Source: Gammaproteobacteria bacterium (GTDB lineage: Bacteria; Pseudomonadota; Gammaproteobacteria; Steroidobacterales; GCA-2729495). From it: 64,000 nucleotides of DNA. Shown here piece after piece: positions 24,992 through 34,307 of this stretch (positions are counted from its first letter, which is position 1; the number at the start of each line of letters is the position of its first letter). Under the pieces are notes generated by a model. The model did not search any database, was not told the origin of the DNA, and worked only from the letters and a program-made list of their open reading frames with translations. The stretch lies in the NCBI GenBank assembly GCA_021773815.1, contig JAJFJS010000035.1:1-64000 (forward strand), read 5' to 3'. The position numbers and the translations under genes were made by a program.

Positions 24992-26368
24992 TTATCGGCG
25001 TATCGGCAACTCGATGACGACGCGCGCGCCGCCGGCGTCGGCACGGCCGATATCGATCGTTCCGCCGTACAACTCCACGAGTTCGGCCACGACCGCCAGG
25101 CCGATGCCCTGTCCCGGCACGTCACCGCGACGATCGGCGCGTGCACCGCGCGACAGGACGCGCTCGGCATCGGCGGTGCGTATGCCCGGACCGTCATCCG
25201 CGACAGCCAGTACAAGCGCCGGCCGCCCCGACGCATCATCGTGCCGGGCCAGCGTGACGGTCACCCCGGCTCGACACCATTTCCACGCGTTGTCCATCAG
25301 GTTGCCGAGCAACTCGTAGCAATCGCCCTGCTCGGCCGCATAGCTGACGCCGTCGGCATCGTGCAGTTCGAACTGCACGTCCTTGTCCTGATGGATCTTG
25401 CGCAGGCTGCTGGCGATATCGCGGGCGATCGGCCCGAGCCGCACCGGTTCCGGCGCAAGACCCCGCGGCCCGGTCGCCGCCGCGCGACGCAACTGATAAT
25501 CGACAACGCCCTGCATGCGCAGGGCCTGTTCACGGAGCGTGCCGGCATCGGGTTCCGGGCCCGACAACTCCGTGCGCATGACCGCCAGCGGTGTCTTCAG
25601 GCTGTGCGCCAGATCATCCATCGTGGTGCGAAACCTGCCGATCCGCTGGCGCTCTGATTTCACCAGAAGATTCATATTGCGGGCCACGCCGGCCAACTCA
25701 CGCGGATAGTCCTCACTCAGAAACGCCGCATCGCCGCTCTCGATCGCCGCGATCTCGCCGGCCATGCGACGCAGGGGACGCAGCCCCCAGCGCAGCAGCG
25801 CGGCGATAACGATCAGCAGGCCCGCGACGACGACGCCGAACCAGAGCATCAACCGTTGCCGGTACCACGCCAGTTGCCGGGTATAGGCCTCGAGATCCTC
25901 GGCGACGAACACCTGGAACCCGTAGGCAACGTCGCCGACCAGTTCCCAGGTGATGCCGACGCCCAGCACAAGCACGTCGGTGCCGGCGGCCAGCGTGCGC
26001 CGGGTGAAGATCCGCTCGCCGGATCCGACCTGCAGACCATCGGCCAGACCGATGCCGATGGCTGACGGCGATCGCCAGACGCGGCTGCCGACCGGGTCGA
26101 CGATTTCCGCGTACAGGCCCGAGCCGAGACTGGCCAGCCGCGGATCCGGCAACGGCTGCGGAAACGTCAGCCGGCCGTCGTCGCCGGGCTCGGCGGCGCC
26201 GATCAGGGCGAGGACCTGCACGTCGAGAATGTCGCGAATCGCGTTCTCGCTTAACTGGCGAAACAGCGCATCGAGTAACACGGTCGTCAGCGCAAACGCC
26301 GCACACAGCAGGATCGTCGTCGTGACGAGCAGACGTGCGCTGAGCGAGGCCGGCCGCGCCGTCATCAT
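24992..26368 (-). CDS. Membrane sensor histidine kinase (PhoQ-like)
   Basis: Predicted 458 residues. Two transmembrane helices (about 12-32 and 173-195) enclose a periplasmic sensor of about 140 residues, followed by a HAMP-like linker, the phosphoacceptor H-box DDLAHSLKTPLAVM, the N-box NLMDNAWKWC, and the G-boxes VADDGPGI and GQGIGLAVV of the HATPase domain. The arrangement and the H-box spelling AHSLKTPLAV are those of PhoQ/BasS-type kinases. The ATGATG start overlaps the stop of the response regulator gene. A PepSY gene and a regulator gene lie upstream. The sensed signal (cation, antimicrobial peptide, pH) cannot be read from sequence. Confidence 0.92.
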   Translation of the reverse strand: MMTARPASLSARLLVTTTILLCAAFALTTVLLDALFRQLSENAIRDILDVQVLALIGAAEPGDDGRLTFPQPLPDPRLASLGSGLYAEIVDPVGSRVWRSPSAIGIGLADGLQVGSGERIFTRRTLAAGTDVLVLGVGITWELVGDVAYGFQVFVAEDLEAYTRQLAWYRQRLMLWFGVVVAGLLIVIAALLRWGLRPLRRMAGEIAAIESGDAAFLSEDYPRELAGVARNMNLLVKSERQRIGRFRTTMDDLAHSLKTPLAVMRTELSGPEPDAGTLREQALRMQGVVDYQLRRAAATGPRGLAPEPVRLGPIARDIASSLRKIHQDKDVQFELHDADGVSYAAEQGDCYELLGNLMDNAWKWCRAGVTVTLARHDDASGRPALVLAVADDGPGIRTADAERVLSRGARADRRGDVPGQGIGLAVVAELVELYGGTIDIGRADAGGARVVIELPIRR

Positions 26369-27057
26369 TCCGTCTCGCCGGGTTCCGCGGCTGCCGTGAT
26401 TCGGTAACCGCGGCCGCGCAGCGTTTCGATCAGGTTAAACCGTCGCTGCGGGTCGAGCTTCTTGCGCAAACGTGTCATCAGTACCTCGATCACATTGCTG
26501 TCGCGCTCGAACGCCTGGTCATACAGCTGGTCAGTTAATTCTGCCTTCGTCACGACCTGTCCCGCGCGCAACACGAGCGTTTCCAGAATACGGTATTCGA
26601 ATGCCGTCAGTTCCACGGCCGAGCCGTCGACGAATACTGCCTGCGACCGCATGTCGATACTCAGCGGCCCGTGCGTGAGCACCGGTTGCGCATGCCCGGC
26701 CGAACGCCGCAGCAGCGCCTGAATGCGCGCCTGTAACTCGTCGATATTGAACGGCTTGACGACGTAGTCGTCGGCGCCCGCGTTGAGCCCGTCGACCTTG
26801 TCCTGCCAGTGATCGCGCGCGGTCAGTATCAGGATCGGGAACATCCGGCCATCCCGGCGCAACGCCTCGATCAGCTCGGTGCCGGATCGATCAGGCAGAC
26901 CGAGATCGACGATGGCCAGCGCGATGTCGAACTCCGTCGCGTAATACTGGCCCTCGGCGGCATCCGCAGCCTCATCGACGGTATAGCCGCCGGCGCGTAA
27001 CCGCTGCGCCAGCGATGTGCGCAGGTCCGCATCGTCCTCGATGATTAACAGGCGCAT
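26365..27057 (-). CDS. OmpR/PhoP-family response regulator
   Basis: Predicted 230 residues. Receiver domain with acidic pocket (EDD at residues 7-9), phosphoacceptor Asp in VDLGLPD near residue 51, Thr in LTARDHW and Lys in VVKPF; C-terminal winged helix (ELTAFEYRILETLVLRAGQVVTKAEL ... NVIEVLMTRLRKKLD ... LIETLRGRGYRI). The order PepSY-regulator-kinase in one direction and the closeness of the genes support a dedicated PhoPQ-like pair. Target promoters are not identifiable here; the divergent SYLF gene is a plausible target because of its location. Confidence 0.94.
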   Translation of the reverse strand: MRLLIIEDDADLRTSLAQRLRAGGYTVDEAADAAEGQYYATEFDIALAIVDLGLPDRSGTELIEALRRDGRMFPILILTARDHWQDKVDGLNAGADDYVVKPFNIDELQARIQALLRRSAGHAQPVLTHGPLSIDMRSQAVFVDGSAVELTAFEYRILETLVLRAGQVVTKAELTDQLYDQAFERDSNVIEVLMTRLRKKLDPQRRFNLIETLRGRGYRITAAAEPGETE

Positions 27058-27059
27058 GA

Positions 27060-27326
27060 CTACCGCACATCCCCGGTATCGGCATCGACGACGAACGTTC
27101 GCACGTGACCGTCGTCGGTCAACACCCGAATGCGATACACCAGCCGTTCGCCGGTTTTGCGTGACGTCGCCTGCAGCACCTGGCCACCATAGGTGTCCCT
27201 GACGAGCGTGACCGCCTGGTCGAGCGTGTAGCGCCGCTCATTGTCGTCCGCCCGGGCAGGCGGCGACGCCGCAACCACGCCCGCGCAGAGCAGCAGCAGG
27301 CACGCGCACAACCGGAGTTTTATCAT
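27060..27326 (-). CDS. Exported PepSY-domain protein
   Basis: About 88 residues from the ATG at 27326, with AGGTGAGG upstream. A signal peptide (MIKLRLCACLLLLCAGVVAASPPARA) precedes a single PepSY fold: YTLDQAVTLVRDTYGGQVLQATSRKTGERLVYRIRVLTDDGHVRTFVVDADTGDV. PepSY proteins are small periplasmic domains thought to modulate proteases or sensors. Here it precedes a PhoPQ-like pair by 2 bp, so it may tune the periplasmic domain of the kinase or be under its control. An upstream in-frame start at 27347 is less likely because it lacks an SD. Confidence 0.87.
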   Translation of the reverse strand: MIKLRLCACLLLLCAGVVAASPPARADDNERRYTLDQAVTLVRDTYGGQVLQATSRKTGERLVYRIRVLTDDGHVRTFVVDADTGDVR

Positions 27327-27478
27327 TCGGATCCTCACCTTCCGCATACGGTGCCACAGTGGTCATGAATCGGCCGTGAACGGGGCACGCTCCAGCGGCC
27401 CATTTTAAGCCGATTGCGGGGCAGAAGCCCCCTAGACAACCGCTTAGCCGCTGGTTCTCAAGGTATGCAAAAAAAGGG

Positions 27479-27507
27479 TTACATAAGCACCTGATTTATT
27501 GTAGATT
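27479..27507 (+). promoter_or_regulatory. Putative sigma-70 promoter for the SYLF gene
   Basis: TTACAT (27479-27484) and TAGATT (27502-27507) are separated by 17 bp in an AT-rich stretch. They would give a leader of roughly 110 nt before the start at 27625. Predicted by eye only. Confidence 0.4.
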
Positions 27508-27624
27508 ACGAGCCATTAACAGGTGGGGCGCGACAGTGCCCGTCCGATTGCACAGAGTGATTACGCTCTCAGAGGTCTCATCAAGAAGGACCGCGAGCCA
27601 CACCGCGATCTTTTGAGGATGGAA

Positions 27625-28434
27625 ATGATGAGACTGAAAACCGCTTTCTTTTCAATGGCCCTGGTCGTTGTGACCGCTCCGGCCCTGGCTGCCAATACCC
27701 TCGACCGGCGCATCGACGCCGCCACCGAGGTGCTCGAACAGATGACACAGATGCCCGAGCAGGGCGTGCCGTCCCATCTGTTGTCGAGCGCCTATGCGGT
27801 AGCCGTGATCCCGAACGTAATCAAAGCCGGGTTCATGCTCGGCGGCAGCTACGGTGAGGGCATCCTCGTCGTCCGGCAACCGGATGGCCGCTGGAGCAAC
27901 CCGGCCTTCATTAATATCGGCGCGGCCAGTATTGGCTGGCAGGTCGGCGCCCAATCGTCGGATATCGTGCTCGTATTCAAGTCCCGCAAGGGCGTCGACA
28001 GCATCGAGAGCGGCAAGCTGACGCTGGGCGGCGACGCCAACATCGCCGCCGGACCCGTCGGCCGGTCCACGTCGGCCGCGACCGACGGCCAGTTGCGGGC
28101 CGAGATCTATTCGTATGCGCGTAACCGCGGCCTGTTCGCCGGGGTCTCGCTGCAAGGTGCGTGGCTGCGCATGGACAACAAGGCGAATTTCGCCTACTAC
28201 GACAGTGGTCAGGGCACGGCGGCGCAGATCCTCAGCGACAACCACTTGCCGACGCCGGCGCACGCGCGCCGCTTCATCGAGGTGCTGTCCGCCCGCACAC
28301 CGAGCCTCCAATGGCAGACGCAGAACAGCCGCTCGGCGAGCACTCGCCCGGGCGCGGCGGCGCCCGAAGCCGACGGTGCACAGACCTTTGCGATCGACGA
28401 GGCGCCGGCGCCGCGCAGCGATTCAATCTTCTAG
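27625..28434 (+). CDS. SYLF/Ysc84-type lipid-binding exported protein
   Basis: About 269 residues from the ATG at 27625 (GAGG 6 nt upstream). Signal peptide MMRLKTAFFSMALVVVTAPALAA, then the SYLF domain: VAVIPNVIKAGFMLGGSYGEGILVVRQPDGRWSNPAFI, IGWQVGAQSSDIVLVF and GKLTLGGDANIAAGPVGRST, ending with NRGLFAGVSLQGAWLRMDNKANFAYY. The SYLF fold binds phosphoinositides in eukaryotic Ysc84; bacterial members are exported and of unclear role. The last 50 residues are disordered and Ala/Ser/Pro-rich. Divergent from the PepSY-two-component operon; a terminator follows. Confidence 0.9.
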   Translation: MMRLKTAFFSMALVVVTAPALAANTLDRRIDAATEVLEQMTQMPEQGVPSHLLSSAYAVAVIPNVIKAGFMLGGSYGEGILVVRQPDGRWSNPAFINIGAASIGWQVGAQSSDIVLVFKSRKGVDSIESGKLTLGGDANIAAGPVGRSTSAATDGQLRAEIYSYARNRGLFAGVSLQGAWLRMDNKANFAYYDSGQGTAAQILSDNHLPTPAHARRFIEVLSARTPSLQWQTQNSRSASTRPGAAAPEADGAQTFAIDEAPAPRSDSIF

Positions 28435-28457
28435 CGTTTACCGCCCGACCGACACGA

Positions 28458-28486
28458 GGCCCGCATCGATGATGCGGGCCTTTTTT
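28458..28486 (+). terminator. Rho-independent terminator
   Basis: A 10-bp stem GGCCCGCATC/GATGCGGGCC with a 3-base loop followed by T6, 24 bp after the SYLF gene. Confidence 0.88.
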
Positions 28487-28489
28487 CAT

Positions 28490-28639
28490 GGTGCCGGTGT
28501 ACAGTTTCTTAAGTTTCTTAAGTTTCTTAAGTTATTCTGAAAGAATTGGCTTGTCGTAGTTCGATGCCACACAGGGGGCGCCTGTTTCTTTCAGGTCCTA
28601 AAATAAATTAAGAAACTTAATAAACTGAACACCGGCACC
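28490..28639. repeat. 150-bp nested inverted-repeat element
   Basis: The outer arms GGTGCCGGTGT (28490-28500) and ACACCGGCACC (28629-28639) are perfectly complementary; about 20 further base pairs follow with two mismatches, including several copies of AAGTTTCTT. Inside, CTGAAAGAA and TTCTTTCAG form a second stem. The AT-rich arms differ from surrounding genes, and the structure is that of a non-coding mobile or REP-type element. The CCGGTGTACA motif is shared with 24961. Confidence 0.75.
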
Positions 28640-28658
28640 AATATATAAGCGCTGGAGC

Positions 28659-28679
28659 AATTGGTGTCTGACACCAATT
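28659..28679. repeat. GGTGTCTGACACC palindrome
   Basis: AATTGGTGTC, one base, GACACCAATT: two perfect 10-bp arms. The same core occurs twice at 36426-36467. It lies in the spacer before the MscS gene together with the 150-bp repeat. Confidence 0.75.
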
Positions 28680-28789
28680 TCCGGATCTTGGCGGCAGGCC
28701 GAGCCCGGTGTTAACGTAGCATTCATCAATTTCCGGCATGGTCTGACCATCATGGGCGCCGGACGTTTGCATAACAGGTCCGCACCGAT

Positions 28790-29878
28790 ATGGAACGACT
28801 CGTCAACGCAGTCACCGAGAGTTTTGCCTTTCTGCAACCGTACCCCTACCTGACGGCGCTCATCGTCATCGCCGTTTTCCTCGTGCTGGCCAAGCTCGTG
28901 GACATCATCTTCAGCCGGATCATCGCACGCATCGTCGCGCGGACCAGCACCCGCGTTGATGACCATTTTATCGCGTTGCTGCACCGGCCGATCTTTATGA
29001 CGGTCATGAGTGTCGGCCTGTTTATCGCAACCGGCATCATCGATCTCGAGGCATCCCTGCGCGGCACCGTCGCTGCGATCATCCAGACGCTGTTGATACT
29101 CGTCTGGGTCATCTTCGCGTTGCGGGCATCGGCGCTGCTGCTGACGGCGATGAGCCGGCAACAGCGGCGCTTCGAGTTCGTCCAGCCGACGACCGCGCCG
29201 CTGCTCCGCAATGCCGCGGCCGTCCTGCTGTTCCTGGCCGGCGTCTACGCGATCATGGTGGCCTGGGGCATCAACGTTACCGGCCTCGTCGCCTCGGCCG
29301 GCATCGTCGGCCTGGCGTTGAGTTTCGCGGCGCAGGACACGCTGTCGAACCTGTTCGCGGGCGTCGCGATCCTGGCCGACAAGCCATACCGGATCGGTGA
29401 CGTGATCATCATCGACGGCGGCGAGCGCGGCGAGGTCACGCACATCGGGCTGCGCAGCACGCGCCTGTTAACCCGCGACGATGTCGAAATCTCGATCCCG
29501 AACAGCGTCATGGGCAACGCGAAGATCATCAACGAGGCCGGCGGCCCGCCGCGGCGGTTCCGCATCCGCGCCAGCGTTGGCGTCGCCTACGGCTCAGACA
29601 TCGATACGGTCATGCAGATCCTCGAGCGGATCGGTCAGGACCAGGCCAACGTCCTCAGCGACCCGGCGCCGCGCGTTCGCTTCCGCCAATTCGGCGAATC
29701 AAGCCTGGATTTCGATCTGCTGTGCTGGATCGACGAACCGGTGAAACAGGGGCTCGTCGTGCACGAGCTCAATTGCGAGATCTATCGCAAGTTCGCCGAG
29801 TCCGGTATCCAGATCCCTTTCCCGCAGCGCGATCTGCACCTCAAGGAAATGCCCGGGCGCACCGACGAGGCGCTTTGA
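28790..29878 (+). CDS. MscS-family mechanosensitive channel
   Basis: Predicted 362 residues. N-terminal transmembrane helices (about 20-45, 67-87 and 98-120), a pair at about 145-190, and the conserved pore helix and beta domain: ASAGIVGLALSFAAQDTLSNLFAGVAILADKPYRIGDVIII, GERGEVTHIGLRSTRLLTRDDVEISIPNSVMGNAKIINE. The C-terminal alpha/beta part ends QIPFPQRDLHL, the usual MscS signature. It releases solutes on hypo-osmotic shock. Larger than E. coli MscS (286) because of the extra N-terminal helices. It stands alone with a convergent neighbour. Confidence 0.94.
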   Translation: MERLVNAVTESFAFLQPYPYLTALIVIAVFLVLAKLVDIIFSRIIARIVARTSTRVDDHFIALLHRPIFMTVMSVGLFIATGIIDLEASLRGTVAAIIQTLLILVWVIFALRASALLLTAMSRQQRRFEFVQPTTAPLLRNAAAVLLFLAGVYAIMVAWGINVTGLVASAGIVGLALSFAAQDTLSNLFAGVAILADKPYRIGDVIIIDGGERGEVTHIGLRSTRLLTRDDVEISIPNSVMGNAKIINEAGGPPRRFRIRASVGVAYGSDIDTVMQILERIGQDQANVLSDPAPRVRFRQFGESSLDFDLLCWIDEPVKQGLVVHELNCEIYRKFAESGIQIPFPQRDLHLKEMPGRTDEAL

Positions 29879-29914
29879 TGACGGTCGTTAGGGCGGGTCG
29901 CACCGGCACGAATC

Positions 29915-32900
29915 TCAGCGCCGGTTCAGCGGGCGGGCATCGCCCCATTTGTCGAGCGCCAGGCTGAATCGCGACTCGATGTCCGCAATCAACTGATCCT
30001 GCGGCACATTCAGGGGCTCGATCACAGGCGTTGCCATCGGCAGGCGTTGTACGATCGGCGTCGATATTGACGGCCGCACCAGCACGAAGGCCTCGAGGCC
30101 GGCGTCGACCGCCGCGACGGCCGCCGGCGCGGCATTCAACAGCCGTGTCGCCTCATGGCGCAGCCCATCACCGGCCGCCGCCAGCAGGTGCAGCCAAACC
30201 CCGGACTGCGCGAACACGCGACTGCCGTCGGGGGCAATCGACAGATGATCGACGGCGGCGGCCGCGCGCACGCCATGCTCCCGCGGCACCATCGATGCCA
30301 CATCCCAGAGACGCACCTGACGTTTAGCATTCACCGTCACGAGCACCGTTTCGTCCCGACTGACCGCCACCCGACAGATGGCCGAGTCCGGCGCGATCAA
30401 AGACTCGACGCTGTCGCTGCGCCACAACCAGCGCGTCAGCCCGCCCCGGTCACCGGCGATATAGACCCGCTGGCCGTCGTCGCTGACGGCCAGCTGCGGT
30501 TTTTCTGCCTGTATCGGCGCTTGCGCCAGCAGGTCACCGGTCACCGCATCGATAACGATGACCGAACGACGACTGGCCGAAAAGATCAGGCTGTCATCCG
30601 CCGCTATCACGATATCGTGGACCGCGCCGTCGGCGTGGCCGGCGAAGAAGCTGCGCGGCGCTCCGGACGCGGCCTCCCAGACGCGAACTCCGCCCTCGAG
30701 CGAACCGCTTGCCACCAACTCGCCCGACGTGCCGAATGCGGTAATGACGATCGGATCGAGGTGACCGATGAAACTCGGCCGCGGCCCGCTATCCGGCAGC
30801 ACGAGCGCCTGCCGGTCGGCCGGCAGTATCTGAACCTCACCGTCTTCGGTGGCCAGCGCGATACGCCGTCCATCCGGGCTGATGGCCGCCGCACCGCTGA
30901 CGGCCGGCGACACCCGTGCACCCGACGCCGCACCGGCGCTGTCGCTGAGCTGTGGCGGCAGACGCCAGGTCTTCAGCGCCCGCCGTCCGTCATAGGTCGC
31001 GGCGAATCCGTGGTCGGTGGCCAGCAGCGCGCGGGGCGCGAATGCATCCGGCGACTTGCGCGGCGTCGGTATGCCGTGCGTGAATCCGGCTCCCTTCGCG
31101 CGACCCGTGATCAGATCGATCAGTTCGTAGCCGCGATCGAGAGAGCCGAGCAGCAACCAGTTGCCTGACGTATCGGCCGTCCATGCACTGCTGCCACGCC
31201 GGTTCACAACGGGCCGCGGCGTACCGCTGACCGGCCAGACACGAAAACCAAACGCCGCATCCTGCGTCATCAGCCAGCGGCCGCTGGCATCGAACCCGAT
31301 GCCGGTCGGTTTCGCGCTGTGTTCGTATTCGCCGATCAGCCGGCCATCGCCAACGGACCACAGACGCACGAGTCGATCGCCGTCGCTGACCGCCATGAAC
31401 CGTCCGTGTGGACCCGGCGCGACGACGTCGGCGACACTGCCCGTCACGAGCCGGCCGATTTCTTTGGCCGCCGCGATGTCCCAGACCGACAGGGCGTTAT
31501 CGCCGGCGCGCAGCACCGTGTCGACAACCAGGATCCGGCCATTGGCCGACAGCACCGGCGCAAACACCGGCTCAACCTGCATCTGCACCAATCGTTTGCC
31601 GGTCCGTATCTCATGAAACTCAATCGTGCTGCCGGCCGTAACGAAGACGGCATCGTGACCCAGGGCGAACTGCGCCGAGGTAAAATTGACCGGTCGCGGC
31701 AGCCTCGCCAGGATCTCGCCATCACCGATATCCCAGACCAGCACATCGCCGCGTACGAGCGGATCCGCCGGCCAGGTCAACGCGCGCCGCCCGCCCGGCG
31801 ACAACACGCTGGAAATCTGCCGCGCTACGCCCGGTTCCGGGATCTCGCTGGTCTCGGGATTCGCGCCGGTCGTCGGCAACGCCGGCTTGTCGTCGATCCG
31901 GATCTCCCAGCCGACGAGGTTGCCGACCACACCCTGCACATGATCGACAAAATCGGCAGACCACGTTCCCTCGATATTGTCTTCGAGCAATGCCGCCAGC
32001 TGGCGTGTGCGCCGCGAGTCGAAGCGGAACGCGCCGTCGCCGGCGCTCGCGGTCTCCGGGTCGATGCCGAGGGTTACTTCGCGCCCCGAAGGCGCGCGGA
32101 CATCGATCGTGATATCGGTCGGTCGCGGATGATCGGTGCGCACCGTCAGGACCAGTCGCCGGCCATTGACTCCGCCCTCGTGCACCAGGCGTCGCTGGAG
32201 CGGGATCACCTCTTCTGCGAGCAGCGCGAGGCGCTGGACACGCTGCGGCCCGCCGTCAGCGACATGCCAGACGTCTACCCGGTGGCGGTCATCGAGAGTC
32301 GCGACCAGCCCCGCCTCCACATCGAGCTCAATGGCGCTCAGCGGCCGCGGCGTGCGCACCGTGCCCTTAAGCATGCCAAAATCATCGCCGAGCAGTTCGG
32401 CAGCGACGCGCAGGCGTTCGGGCGTGGGATCGTCGAGCATGCGCATGGCATACAGCAACGCCTCATCCCGCTCGCCCCGGTACATCGACGACGCAACCCG
32501 GCGCTCCCAGAACTCGGCCAGCATTTCCCGGGCAACGCTCTCGCGGCCCGGGATCTCGGCGAGGCTCTCGCTGAAGCGCTCAACCTCGGCCAGCCGGCGA
32601 GCCCGGCGGCTCTGTCGAACCAGGTAATCGGCGAACAGGTTGTCGGCCATATCGCCGAACCCCGGCAGAAAACCCAGCCGCCGATACGATTCCAGCACCG
32701 ACACATAGTCGATGTTCGCCGCGGTCAGATCCTTGATATAGGGCTGCGGCAGATACTTGGTATACCAGATCGGCGCGGCGACACAGATCAGCGCGATGCT
32801 CGCCGCGATGCCGAGCCGCTTCCAGCCGAACGGCTGATTGTGGCTGATCCATTGCGGCGTGAAGGCCTGCGCGTAGATCCGGTTGCGCAGCACAAACGTG

Positions 32901-33934
32901 CCGTCGGGGGCGATCACCACCGCGCCGGTCAACAACAGGTCCCGATGCACGTCGAGACCCGGGTCGGCAATGACACGCCGACCCTTGCTGATGCGCCGGA
33001 ACATCCCGAGCCGCGCCTCGCGACCGGACGACTCGCGCAGCAGTTCCCGCGCAACCGCCGACAGGTGCGGTTCATCGCGCGGACCGCGCGGCGTCAGGAA
33101 CAGCGTTGCGACGACTTCATCGACCAGTATCTCGTTCAGTTCTGAGCTTGAGCGCCGGGCCAGCGCCCGCAGGATTTTCTGGCTCAGGTAAGGCTGCCCG
33201 GCCGTCCAGTCCCAGACCGCCTGGGTGATGCGAGTGGTGGTCTGCTGGTCGGCGCCGAGACCGGCGGCAAGGCGACGCAGTTCCGATAGCTGAAAGTCAT
33301 CGAGTTCGATCTCGGTGCTGATATCGAACGGTGAGTCCTGACCATCGGGAATGCGCTGACCGACTGACACCGAACCGAGCAACGCGAAGGTCAGCCGTCG
33401 ATAGTTCGGCTCCGTCGCGCGGGCATCGTGGCAGGCGCGGATCGCCGACAGCAATTGCTTGGCGATCGCCTGCCCGAGCGCCGATTCGATGCGATCAATG
33501 AAAATGACCACCCGATCATCTGTTTCAGCCAGCACGACTTCCAGAAAGAATTCGCGCAGACGCTGCATGATGGTCAGACCGGCGCGCTCCTGCCACCAGG
33601 ACTGCAAATCAGAACGGATGCGCAGTTCGCGAACGATGCGATAGGCAAAACTGTAATACCAGCGACCGACATCGTCCTTCATCTCCCGGCTGCTGATCTG
33701 CGCGAGATCGATCGTCGCGACACGAATGCCCTCTTCACGCAACCGGCTCGCCGTCTGCGCCATCAGCGTCGTTTTTCCCTCGTGACTCGGCGCGAGCACA
33801 TGACAATACTCACCCTCGACCAGGCGCGCATACAACTGCATGTCCGAATCACGGAGCACGCAACAGGCGCGGCCGGGCTGCACGGGTCCGCCGACGACGT
33901 AATACTGACTGTTATGCTTTTCGCTGGTCACCAA
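29915..33934 (-). CDS. AAA/STAND-type ATPase with transmembrane helix and WD40 repeats
   Basis: Predicted 1339 residues. Residues 1-350 form an AAA-like NTPase: the start YYVVGGPVQPGRACCVLRDSD is typical of this family, Walker A is APSHEGKTTL (about 48-57), and Walker B is VVIFIDRIE (about 138). A winged-helix or sensor part follows. One transmembrane helix (about 365-385, IAASIALICVAAPIWY) separates it from a C-terminal half with WD40 repeats (for example GHLDPIVITAFGTSGELVASGSLEGGVRVWEAASG). Such proteins act as signal-sensing oligomerising switches. It stands alone; no effector gene adjoins it. A role in defence or stress signalling is possible but unproven. Confidence 0.8.
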   Translation of the reverse strand: MVTSEKHNSQYYVVGGPVQPGRACCVLRDSDMQLYARLVEGEYCHVLAPSHEGKTTLMAQTASRLREEGIRVATIDLAQISSREMKDDVGRWYYSFAYRIVRELRIRSDLQSWWQERAGLTIMQRLREFFLEVVLAETDDRVVIFIDRIESALGQAIAKQLLSAIRACHDARATEPNYRRLTFALLGSVSVGQRIPDGQDSPFDISTEIELDDFQLSELRRLAAGLGADQQTTTRITQAVWDWTAGQPYLSQKILRALARRSSSELNEILVDEVVATLFLTPRGPRDEPHLSAVARELLRESSGREARLGMFRRISKGRRVIADPGLDVHRDLLLTGAVVIAPDGTFVLRNRIYAQAFTPQWISHNQPFGWKRLGIAASIALICVAAPIWYTKYLPQPYIKDLTAANIDYVSVLESYRRLGFLPGFGDMADNLFADYLVRQSRRARRLAEVERFSESLAEIPGRESVAREMLAEFWERRVASSMYRGERDEALLYAMRMLDDPTPERLRVAAELLGDDFGMLKGTVRTPRPLSAIELDVEAGLVATLDDRHRVDVWHVADGGPQRVQRLALLAEEVIPLQRRLVHEGGVNGRRLVLTVRTDHPRPTDITIDVRAPSGREVTLGIDPETASAGDGAFRFDSRRTRQLAALLEDNIEGTWSADFVDHVQGVVGNLVGWEIRIDDKPALPTTGANPETSEIPEPGVARQISSVLSPGGRRALTWPADPLVRGDVLVWDIGDGEILARLPRPVNFTSAQFALGHDAVFVTAGSTIEFHEIRTGKRLVQMQVEPVFAPVLSANGRILVVDTVLRAGDNALSVWDIAAAKEIGRLVTGSVADVVAPGPHGRFMAVSDGDRLVRLWSVGDGRLIGEYEHSAKPTGIGFDASGRWLMTQDAAFGFRVWPVSGTPRPVVNRRGSSAWTADTSGNWLLLGSLDRGYELIDLITGRAKGAGFTHGIPTPRKSPDAFAPRALLATDHGFAATYDGRRALKTWRLPPQLSDSAGAASGARVSPAVSGAAAISPDGRRIALATEDGEVQILPADRQALVLPDSGPRPSFIGHLDPIVITAFGTSGELVASGSLEGGVRVWEAASGAPRSFFAGHADGAVHDIVIAADDSLIFSASRRSVIVIDAVTGDLLAQAPIQAEKPQLAVSDDGQRVYIAGDRGGLTRWLWRSDSVESLIAPDSAICRVAVSRDETVLVTVNAKRQVRLWDVASMVPREHGVRAAAAVDHLSIAPDGSRVFAQSGVWLHLLAAAGDGLRHEATRLLNAAPAAVAAVDAGLEAFVLVRPSISTPIVQRLPMATPVIEPLNVPQDQLIADIESRFSLALDKWGDARPLNRR

Positions 33935-34019
33935 GGGTCATTCCGGTTGACATTCCGTCTGTATTCGGTCGCAATAGGCGCCGAAAGTCAACTCCGTCAC
34001 AGATGACATGGAACGTCGC

Positions 34020-34262
34020 ATGTTGAGCAATTCACACAACCTCGTCACGCCCCCGCAAACCGACGACAAACGCTTCGGCGTGCGCGCCAGCCTGCCCGCC
34101 AGCGATCCGTTCCGGCATCTGCTCGACGCAAACTGGGAAACCTTCTATTGGTATGCCGGTGCGGCCGAGCGCGATGCAGCGATGACGGATATGCGCAAGC
34201 GGCACCGCTATTCCCGTATGGGAGACGCACCGACCGTTCGTTACGAACCGGTTAATCGCTAG
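34020..34262 (+). CDS. Small conserved-looking protein of unknown function
   Basis: About 80 residues from the ATG at 34020 (GGAA 6 nt upstream; ATG 34008 is possible). No signal peptide. Features: a central W-containing segment (LLDANWETFYWYAGAAERDAAMTDMRKRHRYSRMGDAP) and a basic end. Small proteins with the pattern WETFYWY-AAERD-RRHRYSR-GD occur in gammaproteobacteria as I recall, without function. It is divergent from the ATPase gene and just upstream of a TonB receptor gene on the same strand. Confidence 0.55.
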   Translation: MLSNSHNLVTPPQTDDKRFGVRASLPASDPFRHLLDANWETFYWYAGAAERDAAMTDMRKRHRYSRMGDAPTVRYEPVNR

Positions 34263-34307
34263 TCTCCCGCGCGCCCGGATCCATTGCTCTCACCCTCCCC
34301 GTCGCCG

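Noticed and set aside
31319-33145. 608-residue plus-strand reading frame inside the ATPase-WD40 gene
   Set aside because: Antisense to a continuous AAA-WD40 protein with Walker motifs; no SD or recognised domain.
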